Source: Holothuria scabra
Lineage: Eukaryota; Echinodermata; Holothuroidea; Aspidochirotida; Holothuriidae
Direction: 5' to 3'
Assembly (NCBI GenBank): GCA_037179385.1
Contig: CM074185.1
Span: 9,853,371 to 9,917,370 of the forward strand
DNA length: 64,000 nt
The notes beneath the pieces were generated by a model that saw only the letters and a program-made list of their open reading frames with translations, did no database searches and was not told the DNA's origin. Position numbers and translations under genes: made by a program. Shown here one piece after another: positions 12,901-24,041 of this stretch. How positions within the stretch are numbered: position 1 is the stretch's first letter; every line of letters begins with the position of its first letter.

Positions 12901-14547
12901 TCACAAAATGAAAGCTTTCAAAGATCCGTCTTTCTGTCTTCCCGGACTGTCGACTACGAAAGCAATCGACGATGGCGGGTCTAAAGATGATGTGATGGTT
13001 ATTCCAATCGGACGCTCCAAATAATCTTGAGCATTTCGAAAGAAACCTAGAAAATAACCATCGTTGTTGTACACGTAAATATTGCCCGATGCCGGAATAT
13101 TTCCTTGTCTACTGCCACTGGAGCCATGGTCGCTCTTTTTGTCGATTTGCGCAGTTACGTAGATGTTGTCGTCATTATCAATGTCAATTCCATAAGGTCT
13201 CGCAGACCTTTGACCCATCCAGAGGTTGACTCGTTTAACTAGTGTATCGTTTAAAACGTTGATGATTTTTATGAAATTTTCATTCCCTTGTTCACCCTGA
13301 TCTGCTATATACAGTTTGTCCCCTTGTTTGTTCATAACTGCCATTTGTGGATTATGAAGAGCATCTTCTTTACTTCTAGCCATATAGCTAATGACTTTCA
13401 TGTATCGGTAGCTCTGATTAAAGACAATAACTTGCTTAAGTTCATTATCAACTATAAAAATATTCCCACTTGCGCTGGAGACAGCTACCCCAGTTGGTTT
13501 TTGTACGTAAGGATGACCAAACTGAGTCGGAAGTTCGTCTAATGTCTCATAAACATGAACGCATTTATTTCCCATATCGGTCACAAACATTTTGTAGTGA
13601 AATGTGACGATAGCCATTGGCGCAAACGACTCCTCCATGTTTTCCGGCACCCTAAGCTTTTTGATTTCCCTGCCGATTTTATCTACAAGAAATACAGCTT
13701 TCGCTATGCCATCGGTAACCAAGAAATGTCCATTGAACTCAGCAACATCTCGAGGACCCTTCAAAGGTCCTTTGATCTCACATCCTAGTATACCACGTGG
13801 TATAACGGGGAACTCTATTGGAGATCCCTTTACGGGAACGCCATTCAGCTGTACCGTAAACACATGCAGACCACATTGCCTAAGTAAGTGAGTAATGAAG
13901 CATTTACCTTCTTGGGTAATAGTGGCTTCGATTTCTATTGGTTGATACGAAGATGGGCGTGGTTTGAGATGAAGCATTGCCTTAATATCATGAGTGCCAT
14001 GCAAAGTCGGCATAATGTGGCCAAATTGATCGCGCAGTTGGACAAACATGATAAAATCCTCGCCAACCGTCAACCTCTTCAAATCACTTGTATCTATGCC
14101 AGTCACTTCCGACTTTAGTGGGTCGGCCTCACTGGAGGGTTGTATGCAACGCGTTGGTTCAAAATATACGCCAGCTGTGGGTACCAATGTTGGTAAGTGG
14201 TGCACCCTTCGTTTGGATGCCTGGGCGTTATGAAGAATTGGCAACTGAGGAGAATATGTGTATGGAATAGTCGCAAAAGGCTGCATATTTGAAGGCAAGT
14301 GTTTAATATTTTCTGCAACGCTTTCGAGTGCTTTTTGGGTAGGCCATGATGCATGGAGGCCTTCGGGTGGTATCGAGTGAGCCTGGCGACACTTTGGACA
14401 GCTTACACAGTACCCAAAAGCGGACTGGACAATCCTTTGTTCCAGACATTTCTCACAGAAAATGTGTTGGCAGGGTAGTGTCTTCGGGCGAGTCCATATA
14501 TTAAGGCAAATGAGACATTTGACTGTCTCACGTATACCGTCTGTACT
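12901..14547 (-). CDS. RING-filamin-NHL protein (TRIM2/3/71-like), main coding exon, intact
   Basis: The only unbroken copy of the family here. The exon starts after a TTTTTTCAG acceptor (CAG complement at 14548-14550) and reads in phase 0 as S-T-D-G for 548 residues to TGA at 12901-12903. Counting from that Ser, the C3HC4 RING has Cys11, Cys14, Cys26, His28, Cys31, Cys34, Cys50 and Cys53. A linker of about 95 residues follows, then a filamin/ABP280 Ig-like repeat at about 148-250 and an NHL beta-propeller at about 255-548, with strands such as KPTGVAVSSASGNIFIVDN. I find no B-box or coiled coil, unlike canonical TRIM-NHL proteins. The expected role is E3 ubiquitin ligase with an NHL substrate- or RNA-binding platform, by family knowledge. 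The linker is about 40 residues longer than in the four paralogs. The start codon must lie in an upstream exon; an ATG upstream in the same frame (14593) would read through the intron and is unlikely to be used. Confidence 0.88.
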   Translation of the reverse strand, partial: STDGIRETVKCLICLNIWTRPKTLPCQHIFCEKCLEQRIVQSAFGYCVSCPKCRQAHSIPPEGLHASWPTQKALESVAENIKHLPSNMQPFATIPYTYSPQLPILHNAQASKRRVHHLPTLVPTAGVYFEPTRCIQPSSEADPLKSEVTGIDTSDLKRLTVGEDFIMFVQLRDQFGHIMPTLHGTHDIKAMLHLKPRPSSYQPIEIEATITQEGKCFITHLLRQCGLHVFTVQLNGVPVKGSPIEFPVIPRGILGCEIKGPLKGPRDVAEFNGHFLVTDGIAKAVFLVDKIGREIKKLRVPENMEESFAPMAIVTFHYKMFVTDMGNKCVHVYETLDELPTQFGHPYVQKPTGVAVSSASGNIFIVDNELKQVIVFNQSYRYMKVISYMARSKEDALHNPQMAVMNKQGDKLYIADQGEQGNENFIKIINVLNDTLVKRVNLWMGQRSARPYGIDIDNDDNIYVTAQIDKKSDHGSSGSRQGNIPASGNIYVYNNDGYFLGFFRNAQDYLERPIGITITSSLDPPSSIAFVVDSPGRQKDGSLKAFIL

Positions 14548-14550
14548 CTG

Positions 14551-15630
14551 AAAAAATAAAACGTAATTTTTAGTAATGCATAACATATAACACAATTATG
14601 CGTCCTTTTCTTTATCAAATTAAATGGTACCTGATTTGGTAACCCATCTAACCAGGGGTGCTACAGTGAAGTCTTATAAGCTGGTGATTATTTCATACAA
14701 TTTTTCAGCTTAAAGTCCTCATGTCCTTCAATGTTCCGTATGCCTTTCAAATTAATGTGCCATTGGCTTAAAGGGACTACATACCAATGGAAAATGACGC
14801 AAACTACATAACAAGTTATACTGCCCAACCTAACTTTTGTGTTTTTCCCTTCTGATAGTTCCTTCTTTTCTTTTCCTTCTTTTTGCTGTCGGACCCACAT
14901 TTTTCTTCCCCTCAACTCAAATAATTCCAATGTAAAATTCTAAGCTTGAACTAACAAGCCCGAATTAATTCTTTAGTTTTCGTCTGTTTTCGGTTCAGAA
15001 CTAACGTTCAGCCTCCTTTCAAAAATTTTATCGTTTTCTTTTAGTAGTTTTTTATTTCTTTTTGGACACGTGTTTTACCAATCATTTCCTCGTTCAACAC
15101 GTAGCCATGTTCGTGTCAAGCCTGGCTAATTTTGCCTTTGAGGCTGTTCTGTTTTTGTCGGGCTGATTCGAAGGGAATCAGTGACTAAAGCACACAGAAC
15201 ATTCCGTAACTCGTATAATACTAAACTTGACAATACCAGCGTACAACCAGAAAGCGCAAAATGTCTCTTAGAACCTAAATTCATCAATGAAATTATTGAT
15301 AAATATATATTGTTTCGGAGAAAACTTTTTTATCAAAATATATAGCAAAGAGGGCACAAGCGGGGACCGAAGGGGCCATGGATGGCACTGCTGTAGCTAG
15401 AGGGGAGGGGGGCAGGGGGTCATGCCCTCCAATCGAATTCCTAAAAAATACGCCCAAACGAATTGCCCATACACACCTGAAAAAAGTGCAAATCATTCGC
15501 CAATATTTCTTACTTGAGTCCCTCGGAAGAAGTCCCCAGTCCCCCAAAAGAATATCGTTTGAAACTATTCGATTTTTGACTCATTTCCCTGAATTTAGCA
15601 AGAGTATTGTCTTTAATTGTCTCAGTCACG
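14551..15630. other. Presumed intron/5' flank of the 12901-14547 gene
   Basis: No coding sequence recognised. A stretch near 15378-15420 starts GCACTGCTGTAGCTAGAGG and is G-rich, like a hAT left end, but I found no matching right end. Confidence 0.45.
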
Positions 15631-15635
15631 ATATT

Positions 15636-18192
15636 CATAACAGCCTGCTAAACTAGCAGCCAACTTAGGCCTTAGCAGGCTGCTACGGTAAGTGGCTAGT
15701 TGCCTGCTCCATAGTTGACTGCTATTTTCCTATTCATAAAACCCTGCTAGGCACATTGTTAGGTAGTTGTCAACTAAGATCACTGCTAGCATTTAGTTGT
15801 TTTGGAGGGCGATCCCCAAGAAATCCCCCCTCTGACTGGTTGGATACTAAATGTAATTCATAAAAAGCCGCTTAATAATAGTTGACTGCTAAGTTGTATG
15901 CTAACTTTAGAGGTAATCTTGGGCACTTCTATCATTAGTTGGCAACTAAATCCTTCATCCTTCAAGGCTACCTTGACTCTTGCCTGCGTAGCAGACTGTA
16001 GGGCATATTCCTTGTTCAGTAATATGTGAAGCCTTAAAGGGGGAGTGAACAAACCGAGTCCGCACCGCGGGGTAGCTTGACTCTGACCTGAAAGTATGGC
16101 TAGACGATTTCTTGGCGCAATTGCATCAGGCACTGAGGAGGGAAAGGGACATGCGTAGTCCAATTGATATTTTCACTGATGCAGAATTGATCCAGACAGG
16201 GGAACGTCAAAATCTATGATATGTTGCACTATCTACATACACAGGGCAAGGCAAAAATTTTATTTGATGACTAGTTGTTATGGGGGTCTAAGCAGCTAAG
16301 AGGAGGAAGCCACCCTCAGGCCTTCTGGATTTTTTTCAGAATATAATGCATATAAAATAGTGCAATATTTGTTGTTCTAACCACAGTTTCTTCAAGTCAT
16401 ACCCAGAAGATTATTTAAAAAGTCAGTACAGTGGGTCTATACTTCAAATGAAACGCGGATTTGCTTAGTGGTCTACCGACCTCTAAACCATTGAGTCATG
16501 AGTAAGGATTTTGGTCATATCGAAGCTTCTGACCGTTATGCTGTCGGGCACACAAGTCAGGATACATCACCTTGGGCCCTGATTGAAAATAATTTGGAGG
16601 CCTGAACTTTATAATATTCATCAAGACTACAGTGACACAATACCCGAAAGGAGGGCAAAGTTTGTGGGTATTTCTACCAGCTCGACCCACTCGAAATGAA
16701 CTTCATAATCAGTAGTGGATCCAAGATCTGTAGCCTACTAGGTGAGGAGCTGAACAATGTGGGAAATTTAAATTACATTAATTTACGTAATTCTTCATAT
16801 TTTTAACAAATTTAAATTTAACCCCCACTGCCCTGGGCTGCCGGTTGGAAGACTATTTAAGTAGAGCGTTACCATCAGTTAGAGCGCACTGAAATTTTTT
16901 GGCCTAGACACCTCCCCAGACACGGAAAATAACATTCCAGAGCCAGTTTGAATTGAATTCTATCTGTTTGTTTCCACCTCACCACTTTTTTCATATAATG
17001 GGTTTTCAAATAAATAGGCCTATATTTCTTTTTTCAAAATACGACGGGGACATGTGCCCCCACCTTCGTGTCTGAAGACTGATTTCTGTAACAAAGATTC
17101 TGTGCTGATTTCTGTGCAAAGCAGTCTATTTATAGAAACAAACATGTTGTCTCTATTGAAAGTGATGTAGTTTCTTGTTTGGGACTGCTAACAAATAACT
17201 AATCCCAGGTGGCAACTAGCTAGCAGAGTTTTTATGAATAGGAAAATAGCAGTCAGCTATGGAGCAGGCAACTGGCCTGCTAAGGCCTAGTTGGGAGGCT
17301 GCTAGTTTAGCAGGCTTTTATTAATATCGGCGGAGTTGGCGGACATTAAGCTGCCTATTTGTCTTATTATTAAACCTCTTTAAGCAGTGTTTGATACTCA
17401 AAACTATTATCTGGAGCTTTATCTTACTCCAGTCAAATTGAGTGGGCAATTTCTAAATTTTTCCTTCGACTACTACATTGGATTCCGTCTGTCCCTGAAA
17501 AGTAGGGTTGCCAATCTGGAGTTTTACCCGCCAAAAAAAAAGAGAATTAGGGTTTTGTTTTTGAAAAGACTTCTAACTGAGACCCCAAACCCGCATTTGG
17601 TGTGTTTCTGGCTTTTTTCAGAGTAGTATATTACAACAACATTTCCTCCGTTTTAATCGATTTCAAAAAAAAAATAAAAAATAAACAAATTACAATATAC
17701 AGCTACACAAGCACCATACTGTGAAAAAAAAGAACGAAAAATACAATGAAATAAGTAAGTGCATGACGTGTCATGCCCTCCTGAGTGATAGATTTGTTGA
17801 TCCTGACATGTGATACCATACACTAAGGGATTTTTCGAATTTGGCATTTTTTCAGTCCATTTGACTCCATATTTGGCGGTTTAAGAATAAGTAAAACCTG
17901 GCAACCCTGAGTAAGTGAAAAGCCTTTCCCTTCTCATTGCACGACCCAACTTTGCCAGTTCAAGAATCCGTCCAGCCCTGACTTCAGGGTCAAGCATTTA
18001 AAGGAAGGATTTTGTTGTCAGCTAGTGATTTAGAAGTGACCAAGATTTCCTCTATTGCTAGCATACAGCTTAGCAGTCAACTAACTTTAGCGGCATTTTA
18101 TGAATCATATTTAGCATCCAACTATTCTTAGTTGACAGCTAAGGCCTTAGATAGTTGGCAACTAGGCTTAGCAGGGTTTCATGAATATAGGT
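15636..18192. mobile_element. Nested foldback (inverted-repeat) element
   Basis: The segment 15636-15765 reappears inverted at about 17200-17330: AGCAGTCAACTATGGAGCAG-type sequence, TTTATGAATAGGAAAATAGC and TAGTTTAGCAGGCTTTT are shared between the arms. A second related arm pair lies outside it, at about 15733-15925 and about 18040-18192 (GCAGTCAACTA, TTAGTTGACAGCTAAGG, TTAGCAGGGTTTCATGAATA). The motif ATTCATRAAACCCTGCTA marks arm boundaries. The middle, 15930-17190, has no recognisable protein. I infer a foldback or long-TIR DNA element, possibly one copy inserted in another; exact ends and target duplication are not resolved. Confidence 0.62.
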
Positions 18193-19907
18193 CCCGTTCT
18201 ATAGAAGAAGGTGCCATTTTACTAATGCTTTGTTTAAACAGGGAGTTGCAACAGAACTCCCGGGTTTGCACAAATTATTGAAGTATTGTAAGTTTAACAT
18301 TGCCAATCTGCTACCCGTTATTAAATTTGTAATGACAAGCTCAGATTTATTTTTCTAACTCCTTCGGAAGCTCGTAATTTCAGGCATGAAATTTCACGAA
18401 TACTTCTTAGTATCTCATACATGGTGAAAAGTACATCGTTATTGGGAGACGTCTAACTACTGTAGGCCACACGACTACACCAATGTACTGACAACCTTTG
18501 ATTTGCTTAGCAAAGTTTTCCTTATGACAGTTCAGGGACAGATTTAGCGTGTCCCTATTTTTTGCAGAGCAAGTAATTCTTGTAATGGAAGAAAAAAATG
18601 CCTTTAAATGTTGCTAAATGTTGCACCAGATTGCATCTGAGGGTACCTAAATATTCAAAAATTTCTCAAAGCAGAGGGAGCACGCTCAACCCCTAGTCCA
18701 CTTCCCACGATGGCAATCAGACCGTTTGCAATTGGCACCTTCCAATAAATAATCTTGACTACGCCAGTGGGTGTTGGCCCATCGTTGGGGAAGGCAACTC
18801 CTCTCGTACAAGATTCAGTTTCGCAGCGGAGGCGCCATCCATACGATACCCCAACGACCATATTGATTTCGTTCACTAGGAGACAGTCCTGTGCAAGGAA
18901 AATTTACCATATCTTTTACGAAACCCCATCTTTGGAATATAAGCTTCGGATTTGAAAAAAAAATCTAAAAAGAAAGTAAAGACATTTTTCTATTTTCACC
19001 CTGGCTGAAATACGAAACCTCAACCAACTTCAGTCCGGATTTTGTCCATATGATCTTGGGCAGATTCATCTTCAGTAAAAACTCAAATTGTTCAATTCTC
19101 TAAAACCATTTTTTTTTTAAAGTTTGTGATAAAATTCCTTAACCGTATGAGCTCCATATTTTGAAATACATGTATAGCGGAAGTCAAACTTTTTCAAGAA
19201 ATATTCTAATAACGTCCGAGGGCCTTAATCAGCATAATGATATTCGGTAACCCCAGGTCTATCCGGTGATCTGCTTGATTTTCCGTCATGGGAAGGTCAG
19301 ATTCTTTTTTAAGAGCCACAAACTCTCTCATAAATTTACATCTTCAGATTTTCAAATATTTGTTAAAAGTGGCAACGCTTTGGTAAATCCTTGGTGGCGG
19401 ATAAAAAACCAAATCAACCTCAATCACCCCAACTTTCTACTTAACTTTGCTCTTGAAAGGCAGATAATAAACCCCATTTATTTGAATCTTCTTGGCGTGA
19501 GTGGCCTAAAAAACTCCTTTGTGGCTGGCAGATTTTCTATCCCCCCCCCCCTTCTAATCCCTAGAGCAAATTGTAACATAACTTCCAGTTGAGGCGGAGT
19601 CTCATTAGATGGGAGCTTCCATTCCATTTTATTTTTCTAAAGAAAAATCTGCATTATACGGCCACATAGATTGATTGCATATTGACTGGAGCATCCGACG
19701 AGCAGTCAAGAGGTACCAACAGGCTAGTACTTCATACCAAAGACTTTAAAAATTGAAGCGACTGCTTAGTTCTCAGCACAATTAATAGAATAGGGAAAAC
19801 AAAACAGTGAGCCACAACAGAAAAAAGGTCCCACTTAATCGAAATCAAATATAAAAGGTCTGGCATCATCAATCGATTAGAATATGAGTCGTAACACCCC
19901 ATATAAC

Positions 19908-19986
19908 TAACTGACTGACTGACTGACTGACCGGCTGGCTGGCCGACTGACTGACTGGCCGACTGGCTGACCGACTGACTGACTGA

Positions 19987-20039
<53 letters not shown>

Positions 20040-20300
20040 TGACTGACTGACTAACAGTGGTAACTTCCTAACTAACTCACTATCTAACTAACTGAATAAC
20101 TATCTGACTAACTAACTCACTTTCTCACTCACTCACTGACTCACTCACTCAATCACTCATTCACTAACTATCTAACTAACTAAATAACTAACTAACTGGC
20201 TGACTAACATCGGTAACTTACCAGCTTTCTTGCTTACAAACTAACTAACTTTCTCACTAAGTGACTGACTAACTGACCGAAGGACTGATCGACTAACTAA
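19908..20300. repeat. GACT/GGCT tetranucleotide array
   Basis: A nearly pure (GACT)n and (GGCT)n run fills 19908-20055 and decays into ACTAACTA/ACTCACTC repeats up to about 20300. The counterpart in copy B (30477-30770) is shorter, so the array changed length after duplication. Confidence 0.93.
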
Positions 20301-21200
20301 GTAATGACAAGGTCTCATAATCCACCTGAGTTATCGTCTTGACCAATAAATCGAGGTCTTCTAATTTTGACGTGAAAATGTCCCCTTGATTGTTACGCAA
20401 ATGCTGTAGACATTGCCTAAGGTACATTTTCAATTGGTAACATAAAATAATTATCGATAGTTGAACTTGCCGACATAAACTAGACAGTATATCCTGTTGG
20501 AATGGGACTTCATCTCATCCTCCCATCAAAAGACATCTCTATTTAATCAGCATTCACATCTTACATTATTCAAGATAAATGTGAAGGAAGTTGTGCTTAA
20601 CATTTTACTAGATAGTTAGTTAGTTACAGTTAAGAATTTGTACCATTCAAATAGCCTATCATTTTTTTTTCTAAATTTACGATGTCATTTGGTGTTTGTT
20701 TCTATGCAATGGGTTAAAAAATAACAACCATAACACAAACCAGAAAAAGGGTATCGTTTTTAAATGCATAATGGAATGTTGAGCGGATCCCTAGCCCAAA
20801 GCTCAAATTTTGGTTTATCTGTCACGAGTTGCGTTCATTTCATCAAGTATCACTGACACATTACCCAAACTATGTCTCATGTTGCCGAGCGACTTTAGCT
20901 GCTGAACTTAGATTTTCCGAGGAAACCTTACACCTTTACTTCGGAACCTTGCCATGTAGACAAACTAATGGTGCAGTTTTCAGAAGCTTATCCAAGTATT
21001 TAAAGCATTCCTTCTCCATAATTTATAATATCAATATTATAAAAGTACAAAGCATATGACCACGTGCACTTTGAAGGCACTGGGTTCTAGTACGTACCAG
21101 ATTGTCTGGAAGGTGATGCAAAACAATGTTAAGGGAGAAGGTGTTTGATACAAAACAATGTGCCTGAAACAAACCAATGAACGGTATATGTTGAACTTAC

Positions 21201-21209
21201 TTGCGCCAT
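21201..21209 (-). other. Putative minus-strand first coding exon (Met-Ala-Gln) with GTAAGT donor
   Basis: On the minus strand ATG GCG CAA is followed directly by GTAAGT. The equivalent place in copy B (31681-31689) reads ATG GCA CAG with GTATGT, so start, reading frame and donor are kept. The exon ends in phase 0, which fits the phase-0 start of the intact gene's main exon at 14547. It would give M-A-Q-S-T-D-G with an intron of about 6.65 kb. It lies 644 bp from the plus-strand first exon at 21854, which would make a head-to-head pair with a shared promoter region. Unproven: a three-codon exon can occur by chance. Confidence 0.35.
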
Positions 21210-21853
21210 CGTGTAAAATTGTGCTTACAGTTCCACACTTTCCCGTTGATCAATGTTTCTCTCATCTACTATCCGATATGAATGCACTCTTGTAAGTATT
21301 CAGTCACACCAGGGGGTTGCAACAGATCAGGAATCATGGAAGCGACTGTTCTTAAACCATGCACCTCTAAATGACCTAACAGGAGAACTGCACAGAAAGA
21401 GCTTCAACCTGAAAAGGGGAGGACATTTCAAAATCTTTCCAGTTGCTAAACTGTCAAACGGCGCTCGGTCTTTTTTTATTATGTAGCTTTTTCAAATTCT
21501 AGTGGGAAAGCCTCAGGATGACATCAACTAGTAAATTTCTTGACTTTAACCGACAGAGGTGTCTTTTCCCAAAAGGTGAGCTTTCTATACAACCTATTGT
21601 TACTTACGTTTCTTCAAAAGAAGGATCATCTTTCAAGTAACAGATTACTTGGATGATATTCTATTATTAAATTTGGAATTTCCATCGTGAGGCATCGGCT
21701 ATGTTTCATGATTGTTATGTACCATTATAACTAAGTCATTGCCATAGCTGGACAGGTATTCAAAGATCTCAGCCACAAATAAAAGAGTGGCTTTTCTAAA
21801 TATCTTAAAACTGATTATTTATCTTTTTATTAACTACTGACTAAAGGTTGAAG

Positions 21854-21874
21854 ATGGCAGTTTCGATGTCAAAG
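21854..21874 (+). CDS. Probable first coding exon of the copy-A RING-filamin-NHL gene
   Basis: ATG followed by codons for MAVSMSK ends at AAG and a GTGAGT donor. Copy B has MAISRSK with the same donor at 32391-32411. Splicing in phase 0 to the AGC at 24042 gives MAVSMSK-SVYNLQ and the RING. Conservation of start, frame and donor in both copies supports a true exon. The intron now contains a 1.1-kb element absent from copy B. Confidence 0.6.
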
Positions 21875-21921
21875 GTGAGTTCATTTCTTTTCAGTGATGC
21901 TATTATCTGTTAAAGTTTAAG

Positions 21922-23026
21922 CAGCGAGTTGCTAGAGAAGGAGAAACAACACACTAGTCTCTTTGAGACAACGTTCGTTTCCGACGGTAATGTTGCTTTT
22001 ATCAACCAAATTCTTACCTCAATGCTGTCATACAAAGTTGGGAAATTTACGCCATTCGACGCTACTCGAGACACGACGTATTGTTTCATTTGTAGACAGC
22101 AGCATTTTTCCACATTTTAGTTTAAAAAAAATTTGTTTCCTAATGATGACAAAATTATATAAATCTGAGGGAAAAAATAGACTTGAACAATGCTTCCATC
22201 CAATGAAGAACTAAGCGCAATTGAAGCATATAATTATTTTAAACGTTTGTTTCCATTCGTTCTATAGAAATTCCTATTGTGATCTTGGCCATTGGCGGAA
22301 AAAAACCTCCAGATCAAAGGATATGCAGACAATACCTTTGTTTAGGGATTACATAAAAAAGTATGGAAAACATCGTCATTAAAAGGACTTAGTCACAAGG
22401 GATTTAACAATAGAAACAAAGGGACCTGTCAATCAAATAGTGATACCTCAAAAGATATTGTCCGTTTCAAGTGCATATTGTCTGAAAAAAAATTGTTCGT
22501 TGTATCTCCTTCTTACAGAAGCGTATTGTTGTCATATAAAAACTAGTCAATGTCAACCTTAAAGCAGTGTACTGACTGGGAGTTAACTACCCATCCTGGC
22601 AGAGAATTCCACCCTTGTCAACTCTATGGGAGAAACTGAACTTCCAAATACCAAGCGCTAGTCGCTAGACGTGAGCTGTCGACGGTTCGGAGCTAGTTGT
22701 ACACTAAAAATGTGTATATAACACATGTGGCGAGCAGTCATTGTGCAATTCGTACTCACAAGCATGATCTAATATGCCCACGTTTTTTGTACGTACGAAA
22801 AGATTTTCGAACGTTTCAAAAGTTTTTTCGTACGTACGAAAAGATTTTCGAACGTTCCCAAAGTATTTTCGTACGTACGAAAAGATTTTTGAACGTACGA
22901 AAAGATTTTCGAACGTTCCAAAAGTTTTATTCGTACGTACGAAAAGATTTTCTAATGTACGAAAAGTTTAATTTTGTTTTTCATGTGACAACAACACCCT
23001 TCCGTACCTTCTCTAGCAACTCCCTG
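21922..23026. mobile_element. Non-autonomous element, hAT-like, 1105 bp, in the intron of the copy-A gene
   Basis: The left end CAGCGAGTTGCTAGAGAAGG is matched by the inverted right end CAGGGAGTTGCTAGAGAAGG (complement of 23007-23026). The flanks are perfect 7-bp direct repeats GTTTAAG (21915-21921 and 23027-23033). Copy B has a single GGTTTAG at the matching point near 32450, which is the empty site. CAG-starting ends suggest hAT, but hAT usually gives 8 bp. No transposase. The right part holds a palindromic minisatellite. Its short frames resemble nothing known. Confidence 0.8.
22781..22970. repeat. Palindromic minisatellite of TTCGTACGTACGAA units
   Basis: Four to five repeats of about 40 bp alternate TTCGTACGTACGAAAAGA with TTTTCGAACGTTCCAAAAG-like blocks. 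Both blocks are self-complementary, so the stretch folds into serial hairpins. It lies inside the 21922-23026 element. An open frame across it is only the repeat read as protein. Confidence 0.85.
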
Positions 23027-24041
23027 GTTTAAGTTCCCTTTTTCACTTCCTGAAGAAATTAGCATTGAAATAGTTTTGCTGAAAACTTCGATACTCTTAA
23101 AAATGCAATTTGAATTGTAAATGTTTGTCTTTTACAGTGCATTGTAGAAAACTTTTGATGTTTTATATAAAGGTGGCGTAACATGAAATTGCAAAACTGG
23201 TTATTCGATGTAAAGAGAGTTAAAAATCAAGACCATTAGCCGCATTTCCCATCAAAATCTATCAAAACTGACCATTATACAGGCAGTTTTGCTCTCGATC
23301 ATTAAGAAACATGGGCTAAATATGCTATTCTTGTGATATCGTGAGAGGGAAACTCCATATATGGCTACGTTATCCTTTGTTTTTATTATCCTCATATCAA
23401 AGACAGTTGTAACATTCATTTGTACTGAAGGTTTCAGGTTGAAACTTTAAATTGTCTCTTTGAGCATCATCAGTATCATTACCAAACCATAAACTATCTG
23501 TTGGTAAGAAATTAAGATAAAATAAATATATGGTTAAGAATGAAGATGTAAGCACTGTACAACACTCTCCATCATTGGTTTTGCATAGGAGACAAGTTGA
23601 TCTAGAAAAATTTTAATTTTAAAGAGCTATACCTTGAGAACCGTGAAAGATACCGACATAATTCCAACCGATTTTTCTTAAGAACAGTTTACCTCGTAAT
23701 TGCCGGGTAAAGTCCCTGACATGTTACACGACCTATAAAATATTTAATTGTAAACAAAATTGAGAAGAAAACATTCCTTGGTAAAGGGCATGTTGGGTTA
23801 TTAGTTCGTGCAATTCACTATCACGTTTAAGCCGGCCAGGATTTGCAATAGTGATAATTGACACACGTTCATTTAGTACATGCTAAGATAGAGGCGCCTA
23901 TGGCGGTAAAGGTCATTTTATCATGGCTGGTACGTCGATGCTATTTAACGCCCAGGCGGTCGGTAATACTAAGTAAGCCATCGTAATTTCTGTTATTTGA
24001 TCTTTCTCATAATTCCCATATTCATGATTGTAATATTTCAG

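Noticed and set aside
15378..15420. Solo hAT-like left end (CACTGCTGTAGCTAGAGG)
   Set aside because: No matching right end or 8-bp target repeat found within the following kilobases.
16440..16510. Minus-strand tRNA/SINE-like stretch (TCAATGGTTTAGAGGTCGG)
   Set aside because: Box A is plausible, but the box B position reads GCGTTTCATTTG, too far from consensus.
19908..20300. CRISPR-like regular spacing in the GACT array
   Set aside because: Simple tetranucleotide repeat without spacers, in a eukaryotic context.
22697..23032. Frames with RKDFRTF repeats
   Set aside because: Translation of the TTCGTACGTACGAA minisatellite.
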